Positions 56,752 through 64,000 of a DNA stretch of 64,000 nucleotides are shown here, piece by piece (positions within the stretch are counted from its first letter, which is position 1; each line of letters begins with the position of its first letter). Location of the stretch: contig DAHVAR010000060.1 of assembly GCA_027314515.1 (NCBI GenBank), positions 1 to 64,000 of the forward strand, written 5' to 3'. The notes below the pieces were generated by a model. It worked only from the letters and a program-made list of their open reading frames with translations, searched no databases and was not told the origin of the DNA. The DNA is from Actinomycetota bacterium. Lineage in GTDB: Bacteria; Actinomycetota; Actinomycetes; Streptosporangiales; Streptosporangiaceae. A program made the position numbers and the translations under genes.

Positions 56752-59712
56752 TCAGCCGTCCTGCTCATCCCCGGCAGCAGCCCTTTTGGCTGGCCTGCTC
56801 GCCTTGGCGGCGCCGGTCTTTACTGTGCCGGTCTTTACCGCAGTTCGCGCCTTCCTGGTTGCGCCAGTTCTGGCGGTGCCAGCCTTGGCGGTGCCAGCCT
56901 TGGCGGTACCTGCCGCAGACGGCCGGCCCGACCCGGCCGACCTGGCGGCTGGCTTCCGCTTAGCCGTCGGCGCCGCCGCGCGCCGCTCCGCGAGCAGTTC
57001 GACCGCACGTTGCGGCGTGATCGACTCGATCGCGTCGCCCTTACGCAACGAGGCGTTAGTCTCCCCGTCCGTCACATACGGCCCGAACCGGCCCTCGCGC
57101 AGCACGATCGGCTTGCCGCTGGCCGGGTCGTCACCCAGTTCCCGCAGTGGCGGCGCCGCGGCGGCGCGCGCCGCCCGGCCGCGCGGCTTGGGCTGTGCGA
57201 GCAGTGCCTTTGCTTCGTCCAGGGTGATGGTGAACATCTGCTCTTCGGACTCAAGCGACCGGCTTTCCGCGCCTCTTTTGACATACGGGCCGTAACGGCC
57301 GTTCTGCACGGTGACCGGCTCGCCGTCCAGGTCGCCGAGCGTGCGCGGCAGGGTGAGCAGCCGGAGCGCGTCGTCGAGCGTCACGCTGTCCAGGTCCATC
57401 GACTTCAGCAGCGAGGCAGTGCGCGGCTTGGCGGCCGCTGTGCCCGTAGCGGTCTCGTCAAGTACCTCGGTCACGTACGGGCCGAACCGGCCCGCCTTGG
57501 CGACGATCGTCTTGCCGGTTTCCGGGTCCGAGCCGAGGATCTTGTCCCCGCTCGGCCGGTCGAGCAACTCAACGGCGTAATCGGGCGTCAGCTCGTCTGG
57601 CGCGGTGCCCTCCGGCACGTTGACCCGCTGGCCTTCGCGCTCCAGGTACGGGCCATACCGGCCGACCCGCACCACGATGTCGGTGCCTGCCAGCGGGAAC
57701 GAGCTGACGTCACGTGCGTCGATTTCGCTCAGGTCGCTGACCATCTCCTTCAGGCCCTCTTCGCCGTCCGCGCCGAAATAGAACCGGCGCAGCCAGGGCA
57801 CGCGCTCGGCCTGCCCGTTGGCGATATCGTCGAGCGCGTCCTCCATCTTGGCCGTGAACTCGTAGTCCACCAGGTGCGCGAAGTGCCGCTCCAGCAGCGT
57901 CACCACTGCGAACGCGACGAACGACGGGACCAGGGCAGAGCCCTTCTTGAACACGTAGCCCCGGTCCAGGATCGTGCCGATGATCGAGGCGTACGTTGAC
58001 GGCCTGCCAATCGCGCGGTCCTCAAGCTCCTTGATCAGCGTCGCCTCGGTGAACCTGGCCGGAGGCCTGGTTGCGTGCTCGGCAGACTCCAGGCCGAGCG
58101 CGCGCAGCGGCTCCTGCTCGGTCAGCGGCGGCAGCCGGCGCTGGTTGTCATCAAGCTCGGCGTCGGGGTCGTCCGACCCCTCAACGTAGGCCTTCAGGAA
58201 GCCGTGGAAGCTGATGACCTTGCCCGATGCGCCAAACTCAGCCTCACGGCCGGGAACGCTGCTCGTCCCGCCGGCCACCCCAGCCTGGCCAGCCAGGGCA
58301 GGCTGGCCGGGCTCCCCGACCGCGATCGGCTGGCGCGCGTCGGTCTCGCCCAGCACGCGCACCGAGACCGATTCGCCGGTCGCGTCCTTCATCTGCGAGG
58401 CTACGGTCCGCTTCCACACCAGCTCATACAGGCGCAGTTCGTCCCCGGATAGCCCGGACTGGGCCGGCGTCCTGAATTCGTCGCCGGCCGGGCGGATCGC
58501 CTCGTGCGCTTCCTGCGCGCTCTTGACCTTGCTGTCGTAGGTGCGCGGCGCATCCGGCACGTACTCGGCGCCGTACAACTGCCTGGCCTGCGTCCTGGCC
58601 GCGTTCAGCGCGGTTTGCGAGAGCGTGACGGAGTCGGTCCGCATATAGGTGATGTGACCGTTCTCGTACAGCCGCTGCGCCACCTGCATCGTGTACTTGG
58701 CCGAGAAGCCGAGCTTCCTCGACGCCTCCTGCTGCAGCGTGGTGGTGCGGAACGGCGCATACGGCGACCGCCGGTACGGCTTGCGCTCTACCGACTTCAC
58801 GCTGAACGCCGCGCTCGCAAGCCGGTCACGCAGGGCGCCGGCAGCGGCGCGGTCCAGGTGCAAGAGCCGGCCGCGACCGTCCTCTCCGGACGCGTCGCCG
58901 CCGCGAAGCTCGCCGACGGAGCTGAAGTCACGGCCCTGCGCCACCCGGCGTCCGTCGACCGACACCAGCGTCGCGTTGAACGACGTCACGTCGCCAGCCG
59001 CTTCGAGCTCCGCCTCGGCGGCGGCCTTGGCGAACTCGGCCTCCAGATCCCAGTACTCCGCTGGCCGGAACGCGATTCGCTCCCGTTCCCGGTCCACTAC
59101 CAGCCGGACCGCAACCGACTGGACACGGCCGGCCGAAAGCTGCGGCATGACCTTCTTCCACAGCACCGGCGACAGCTCGTAGCCATACAGCCGGTCGAGC
59201 ACGCGCCTGGTCTGGTAAGCCTCGACCAGGCCCTGGTCGACGTCTCGCGGCGACGCGACCGCCTGCGCTATCGCCTCCGGCGTGATCTCGTGGAACACCA
59301 TGCGCTTGGCTGGCACCCTGGGCTTCAGCTCTTCCATCAGGTGCCAGGCGATGGCCTCGCCCTCGCGGTCCTCGTCAGTGGCGAGCAGCAGTTCGTCGGC
59401 GTCCTTCAGCAGCTGCTTGAGCTTGGTGACTTGCTGCTTCTTGTCCGAGTTGACGACGTACAGCGGCTCGAAGTCATGGTCGACGTCGACGCCGAGCCGG
59501 GCCCAGGATTCGCCGCGATACTTCATCGGGATCTCGGCTGCCTTATCTGGCATGTCACGTATATGGCCAATGCTGGACTCAACGGTGTAGCCCTTGCCGA
59601 GGAAGCCCGCGATCGTCCGCGCCTTCCGCGGCGACTCGACGATGACGAGCTTGTTGCCGCCGCCCGCTGCCGCTTTCCGACGGCCGGCGGATTGCTCGGT
59701 CCCTGCTGCCAC
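56752..59712 (-). CDS. topA: DNA topoisomerase I
   Basis: KLVIVESPRKARTIAGFLGKGYTVESSIGHIRDMP, TDEDREGEAIAWHL, ITYMRTDSVTLS; Lys/Ala/Thr-rich basic tail. Confidence 0.95.
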   Translation of the reverse strand: MAAGTEQSAGRRKAAAGGGNKLVIVESPRKARTIAGFLGKGYTVESSIGHIRDMPDKAAEIPMKYRGESWARLGVDVDHDFEPLYVVNSDKKQQVTKLKQLLKDADELLLATDEDREGEAIAWHLMEELKPRVPAKRMVFHEITPEAIAQAVASPRDVDQGLVEAYQTRRVLDRLYGYELSPVLWKKVMPQLSAGRVQSVAVRLVVDRERERIAFRPAEYWDLEAEFAKAAAEAELEAAGDVTSFNATLVSVDGRRVAQGRDFSSVGELRGGDASGEDGRGRLLHLDRAAAGALRDRLASAAFSVKSVERKPYRRSPYAPFRTTTLQQEASRKLGFSAKYTMQVAQRLYENGHITYMRTDSVTLSQTALNAARTQARQLYGAEYVPDAPRTYDSKVKSAQEAHEAIRPAGDEFRTPAQSGLSGDELRLYELVWKRTVASQMKDATGESVSVRVLGETDARQPIAVGEPGQPALAGQAGVAGGTSSVPGREAEFGASGKVISFHGFLKAYVEGSDDPDAELDDNQRRLPPLTEQEPLRALGLESAEHATRPPARFTEATLIKELEDRAIGRPSTYASIIGTILDRGYVFKKGSALVPSFVAFAVVTLLERHFAHLVDYEFTAKMEDALDDIANGQAERVPWLRRFYFGADGEEGLKEMVSDLSEIDARDVSSFPLAGTDIVVRVGRYGPYLEREGQRVNVPEGTAPDELTPDYAVELLDRPSGDKILGSDPETGKTIVAKAGRFGPYVTEVLDETATGTAAAKPRTASLLKSMDLDSVTLDDALRLLTLPRTLGDLDGEPVTVQNGRYGPYVKRGAESRSLESEEQMFTITLDEAKALLAQPKPRGRAARAAAAPPLRELGDDPASGKPIVLREGRFGPYVTDGETNASLRKGDAIESITPQRAVELLAERRAAAPTAKRKPAARSAGSGRPSAAGTAKAGTAKAGTARTGATRKARTAVKTGTVKTGAAKASRPAKRAAAGDEQDG

Positions 59713-59956
59713 GTCTCCCACCTCTGAATCCTGCGAACGCCCCAGGAGGCTACCGCACGTAAGGCTGCGGCCACCCGGCGCTGTGGTTTTTGCCGTGTCG
59801 CATACGACATTGACCGGGCGAACCCCCGGACCGAGTGCTACCCCGTTTCCTCTCAACGAGTAAACCTGCCGTCGGCGTCAGCCTGTTCCCTCGGCCGTTC
59901 GCGGCGGATTCCCTCAAGGTGATTGAACCATCCCGCCCATCGCGCACAATGAGTTG

Positions 59957-60193
59957 ATGGCGGAGTACTCGTACCTGGTGCTCTATATGCCGCGCGGCAC
60001 CTCACGGGACGCGGCACGTCGGATACTGACCGATCACGCCGAGTATGGCAACTGGGAATTGTCCAGGATGCGGCTGTACCCAGACGGCAGCCGCAAGGCC
60101 ACGCTGCGCCGTATGATCATCCGCCAGGTGAGACCGCAGCTGGGCTTCCAGCCGATAACGGGCCAATGGCACGGCCGCTATCCGTCATCCTGA
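59957..60193 (+). CDS. DUF5703-family small protein
   Basis: MAEYSYLVLYMPRGTSRDAARRILTDHAEYGNWELSRMRLYPDGSRKATLRRMIIRQ. Confidence 0.75.
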   Translation: MAEYSYLVLYMPRGTSRDAARRILTDHAEYGNWELSRMRLYPDGSRKATLRRMIIRQVRPQLGFQPITGQWHGRYPSS

Positions 60194-60323
60194 TCGTCTG
60201 CCACGTAGCTGACCGGCAAGTACCTGACCGGTGATCTGGCCGGCGATCTGGCCTGCGAACGCGGCGAGACGGGGGTGCCTGAGCCGGGCGGGCTATGCCC
60301 GTGGCCCGGCCCGTCGGTCGTCC

Positions 60324-60809
60324 TTAGCGATTGGCGGCCAGCTTTCTCGCCAGGCGGCCGGTGATGCTGGCTCGCGGCGCAGCGTGCCTGCCATGGCGCC
60401 GTCTGGCCATCGGCAGCCGGATGTCGCCAGAGTCCTGCGGGCTGACCGGGCAGCCGAACCCGCCAGTGCCCGCCTCGGGCAACCCGGCCAAGTCCTCGGT
60501 CGGCGGCCCGGTAGGCACGACCATCTCATCCGAGTCAGCCGCAAACGGGTTGAAAACCGTCGATGGCCACGACGCCTCCGGGTCATCGGGCGGCTGTGAC
60601 ATGTTGACCCAGACGTTGTCGCGCGCCGACGGCTTCGATCGCCAAAGCTGCTGCCTGGGTGCCGCACTCAGCATGGAGAACGCCCGGGACAGCAACGGCC
60701 GGCCTGCCGGGCCATCGCCGGTGCCCGGCCCGCCGTGCGCGGGCAGGCCGCAGCCAGGGCCAGCCGGGTCCGCAGTCTCCCTCGCTGCGAGAGCACCAAT
60801 TCCGTCCAT
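60324..60809 (-). CDS. Hypothetical protein (start uncertain)
   Basis: MSQPPDDPEASWPSTVFNPFAADSDEMVVPTGPPTEDLAGLPEAGTGGF...; composition plausible but no family recognised. Confidence 0.35.
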   Translation of the reverse strand: MDGIGALAARETADPAGPGCGLPAHGGPGTGDGPAGRPLLSRAFSMLSAAPRQQLWRSKPSARDNVWVNMSQPPDDPEASWPSTVFNPFAADSDEMVVPTGPPTEDLAGLPEAGTGGFGCPVSPQDSGDIRLPMARRRHGRHAAPRASITGRLARKLAANR

Positions 60810-61231
60810 GGCAATTCCTCTTTCTCATCAGGCGCTGCTGTTTGTTCGCTACGGCTGGCTCGGCTTCCGGCGCACACTGGCCGAGCGCCTCCGGTCAACG
60901 GTTTGAGATCTCTGTGTATCGGACTGCTTACTATGAGTGATCTGCTGAAGCCTGGCTGCGCTCCGGTCAGGCTGTCGTGACGCTTGCCCCCGCTTTGGCG
61001 ACCTGCCGAAATGCGAGGGCAGCCGATTCGGTGCGCATGACGGGACTGCACCGCGAGGGTTGCCGCCCGCACACTTAGTTACGGTAGCACTACACACCGT
61101 GAATGCCGTGTATAAGCGGAACGACACGCCGGGTCCGGACACGCCCGCACCTGACAGGCACGTCCTAACTGACCGAAAGCCGCGGTATTCCGGCCTTCAC
61201 GTTGCCCGTGGGGCTAAAAGCTAGCCCTCGG

Positions 61232-62563
61232 CTAACAGATGTCCAGGAAGTTGTCGAGCACCCGGACCCCGAATTGGAGGGCGCTGACCGGCACGCGCTC
61301 GTCGACGCCGTGGAACATTCCGGCGAAGTCCAGGCCCGCCGGGAGGCGGAGCGGGGTGAATCCGAAGCAGCGGATGCCCAGCCGGGCGAACGACTTGGCG
61401 TCGGTGCCACCCGAAAGGCAGTAAGGCACCATCTCGCCGTCAGGGTCTTGCGCTGCCAGCGCCCGCGCCATCGCGGTCACCAGATCGCCGTCGAAGCTGG
61501 TCTGCACCGCGATGTCATGGTGCACTTGCTCCCGGCTGATTCCGGGGCCGATCAGGGCGTCGATCGCGCGGAAGAACTCCTCCTCGTAGCCGGGCAGGAA
61601 GCGGCCGTCGACCTGGGCACTGGCTACCTGGGGTATAACGTTCACCTTGTAGCCGGCGGAGAGCATGGTCGGATTCGCGGTGTTGGTCAGCGTGGCGCCG
61701 ACCATCTTGGCGATCGGGCCGAGCTTGGCCACCACGGCAGCCGGGTCGCTGGGATCAAAGGTGACGCCGAGCGCCTCGCTGGCGTGCCGGGCGAAGGCAA
61801 AGGCAGCCTCGGTCTCGCGGACCGGCCACTCGTGCCGGCCAAGCCTGGCGACCGCCTCGGCCAGCTCGGTGACGGCATTCTCCGGGTTGATCATTGAGCC
61901 GTGGCCGGCGGTCCCGCGAGCGGTCAGCCGCATCCAGGCCATGCCCTTTTCGGCAGTCTGGAGCAGGTACAGGCGCTTGCCGCCGATCGTGACGCTGAAG
62001 CCGCCGACCTCACTGATTGCCTCGGTTACGCCCTCGAACTGCTCCGGGTGGTTGTCGACGAGCCAGCGGGCACCCCAGCTGCCGCCCGCTTCCTCATCCG
62101 CCACGAACGCGACGACCACGTCACGCGCGGGCCGGCGGCCCTCGCGCAGGCGCTGGCGGAGCACCGCGAGGATCATCGCGTTCATGTCTTTCATGTCGAC
62201 GGCGCCGCGACCCCAGACGCAATCCTCGGCTATCTCGCCGGAAAACGGGTGCACCCGCCAGTCAGCCGCATCGGCCGCCACCACGTCCAGGTGACCGTGG
62301 ATCAGGAGAGCGTCGCGCGACGGATCGGTGCCCTCGATCCTGGCGACCACGCTGGACCGCTTCGGATGAGACTCGAAAATCTTCGGCTCGAGTCCGACCT
62401 CAGCCAGCAGGCCGGCGACATGCTCGGCAGCGGCTCGCTCTCCCGGGCCGGAATGGTCGCCGGGGTTGCTGGTGTCGATCCTGATCAGCTCACTCGCCAG
62501 GGCGGCGACCTCGTCCTGGGCCGCCGTCGGGCGGATGCCCTCGGCTGAGACATTGTCGGTCAT
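61232..62563 (-). CDS. M20/M25/M40-family metallo-hydrolase
   Basis: LIHGHLDVVAADAADW, VWGRGAVDMKDMNAMIL, ADEEAGGSWGARWLV, SGGTDAKSFARLGIRCFGF. Confidence 0.93.
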   Translation of the reverse strand: MTDNVSAEGIRPTAAQDEVAALASELIRIDTSNPGDHSGPGERAAAEHVAGLLAEVGLEPKIFESHPKRSSVVARIEGTDPSRDALLIHGHLDVVAADAADWRVHPFSGEIAEDCVWGRGAVDMKDMNAMILAVLRQRLREGRRPARDVVVAFVADEEAGGSWGARWLVDNHPEQFEGVTEAISEVGGFSVTIGGKRLYLLQTAEKGMAWMRLTARGTAGHGSMINPENAVTELAEAVARLGRHEWPVRETEAAFAFARHASEALGVTFDPSDPAAVVAKLGPIAKMVGATLTNTANPTMLSAGYKVNVIPQVASAQVDGRFLPGYEEEFFRAIDALIGPGISREQVHHDIAVQTSFDGDLVTAMARALAAQDPDGEMVPYCLSGGTDAKSFARLGIRCFGFTPLRLPAGLDFAGMFHGVDERVPVSALQFGVRVLDNFLDIC

Positions 62564-62690
62564 CTCGCCATCGTCGCATCTTCTGCACCCGACTGCAGGA
62601 CGGGGCTGGTCCTGGTAGGCAAGCTCCGTCGCCGGATGGTGCCCTTATTTGCTATCGTGAGGCCGGCCCAGCCTTCTGGGCCGAGCCCAC

Positions 62691-62778
62691 GTCCGGGTGG
62701 CGGAATAGGCAGACGCGCTAGCTTGAGGTGCTAGTGCCCCAAAAGGGCATGGGGGTTCAAGTCCCCCCTCGGACACCA
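62691..62778 (+). tRNA. tRNA-Leu (anticodon GAG)
   Basis: GTCCGGGTGGCGGAATAGGCAGACGCGCTAGCTTGAGGTGCTAGTGCCCCAAAAGGGCATGGGGGTTCAAGTCCCCCCTCGGACACCA; long variable arm. Confidence 0.95.
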
Positions 62779-63032
62779 AGTCTGTGCAGGTGAGAGGCTA
62801 CGGAACCTAGCCTGATCCGGGTCCTGATACTGCCGCTGATACTTCACCGGCTGTTCGCCTCCCGGATCAGCGCAGCGAAGCGGTCGGCGGCGGACGCGGC
62901 TGAGCAGCTGACGGCCCCGCTGATCCGGCCGGCCGGCCGGATGGCTGGCCGGGGCGGCGGACGCGGCCGGCCGGTGCCGGTCCCGCTGCCGCTCGCGGTC
63001 CCTCCCGACTCACCGGCACCCCATCCGAGCTC

Positions 63033-63371
63033 GTGTACGGCATGGGCCGGGTCGACGCGTCCGGCCGCATCGGCGACAGCCAGGTGATGCGTGCCCTCGG
63101 CTGGCGGGCGGGTGAGCGGCTGACGATCACGGCCACGAACGGCGTCGTGCTCGCGCGCAGTGACCAGACCGGCCTGCATGTCGTCGGTGACAGCGCTCAC
63201 CTGACTATCCCCGCGGTGCTGCGCCGGCGTTACGGGCTAGCACCAGGAACCCGGGTGCTGCTGGCAGGCCACCCTGACGGCCAGGTCCTCGCGGCCTGCG
63301 CCATGGCCGTTGTCGATCAGGCCATCCGGACAGAGATGTCGTTGCCGGCCGGCGAGGACGGTGCGCGATGA
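63033..63371 (+). CDS. AbrB/MazE/SpoVT-like DNA-binding protein
   Basis: GRVDASGRIGDSQVMRALGWRAGERLTIT...AHLTIPAVLRRRYGLAPGTRVLLAGHPDGQVL. Confidence 0.7.
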   Translation: MYGMGRVDASGRIGDSQVMRALGWRAGERLTITATNGVVLARSDQTGLHVVGDSAHLTIPAVLRRRYGLAPGTRVLLAGHPDGQVLAACAMAVVDQAIRTEMSLPAGEDGAR

Positions 63372-63650
63372 GCGCCGCGCAGGACACCGGTGGCTCTGGC
63401 GGCAGACGGGCTGATGTCGAGGCGGCGCTGCTGCTGCTGGACCGGATGGGCCTCACGCCCGCCGACCTGGCCGCCGCCGCATCACCGCGGCGCGAGGTGC
63501 CGACGTTCGCCGACTACGTCCCGGTGGTGTCGGCGTCGGTCAGTGCGGGCACCCGCCGGGCCTACGGCTCGTACTGGGCCAAGGTTCTGGATCAGTGGGC
63601 CGGGCGGCGGCTGGACGAGCCGTCGCCGTCGGAGATCCGCCAGCTTATAC
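63368..63650 (+). pseudogene. N-terminal remnant of a tyrosine integrase
   Basis: TFADYVPVVSASVSAGTRRAYGSYWAKVLDQWAGRRLDEPSPSEIRQLI is an integrase SAM-like N-domain; no catalytic domain follows, and the sequence runs into an opposite-strand PIN gene. Confidence 0.65.
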
Positions 63651-64000
63651 GGGCTGGACCCTCGCCGGGATCCCGCGAGCTTGAAGCAGCGTGCGGATGT
63701 CACCGGGATCGCTTGTCAAGACGAGGTCGGCTGGTGCGGTCAGCAGCGCGACATGTGCGTCGACCACGTCGGTGGAACGTGCTTGGGCGAGAAGCTCGCC
63801 GATGCGCTTGCCGTCGTCCGTTTCGAGCGCCTCGACGCCGAGGCCGGCCAGGACCCGCGCGAGATTAGCCTGCCTGCGCCCGTCCCGCCAGACCTGGCCG
63901 ACCACCGCGGCGCTTACCCGGACAGGCGTTCCCTGACGCTGGAGCACCCTCAGCTGGGCACCGACCAGCCGGTCCCGGCGATCGACCGCTACGAGGGCGC
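63645..64000 (-). CDS. PIN-domain (VapC-like) protein, runs off the window
   Basis: ALVAVDRRDRLVGAQLRVLQRQGTPVRVSAAVVGQVWRDGRRQANLARVLAGLGVEALETDDGKRIGELLAQARSTDVVDAHVALLTAPADLVLTSDPGDIRTLL. Confidence 0.75.
   Translation of the reverse strand, partial: ALVAVDRRDRLVGAQLRVLQRQGTPVRVSAAVVGQVWRDGRRQANLARVLAGLGVEALETDDGKRIGELLAQARSTDVVDAHVALLTAPADLVLTSDPGDIRTLLQARGIPARVQPV

Noticed and set aside
56860-56915. Short repeats GCCAGCCTTGGCGGTGCCAGCCTTGGCGGTA in topA
   Set aside because: They encode the Lys/Ala/Thr-rich basic tail typical of actinobacterial TopA; not a CRISPR or mobile repeat.
1-64000. CRISPR arrays and rRNA operons
   Set aside because: None seen: no regularly spaced direct repeats of CRISPR type and no rRNA-like sequence in this window.

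Overview
High-GC actinobacterial chromosome segment. The left part (about 1-32.2 kb) is mostly core genes: hppA 5' part, anti-sigma/BldG-like pair, DEAD/DEAH helicase, holin-family protein, epoxide-hydrolase-like protein, MarP-type protease, NUDIX, nth, a hydrogenase-maturation cluster with two SIS-domain proteins and hypC/D/E/F, mca, and others. From 34,863 to 52,179 there is a complete-looking actinobacterial integrative and conjugative element (AICE). It is bounded by a 46-bp direct repeat that is the 3' half of an intact tRNA-Thr(CGT), and it carries int, xis, a rolling-circle-type Rep, a DUF932 protein, an FtsK/SpoIIIE-type transfer ATPase, regulators and cargo. Cargo includes a XamI-like restriction-modification operon, a BldC-like regulator, a creatininase-family enzyme and an uncharacterised two-gene pair with a membrane protein. 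Core genes resume to the right (PSP1, holB, MFS-tmk fusion, topA, M20 peptidase, tRNA-Leu(GAG)), ending with a truncated integrase beside a PIN-domain gene. The most interesting non-protein signal is a roughly 0.5-kb non-coding, highly folded region (about 4.17-4.73 kb) with its own terminator-like hairpin. Its gene neighbourhood matches the mycobacterial Ms1 RNA locus, so it is a strong candidate for a divergent Ms1-like RNA polymerase-binding RNA. All calls were made by eye from sequence and translations; no database search was run.
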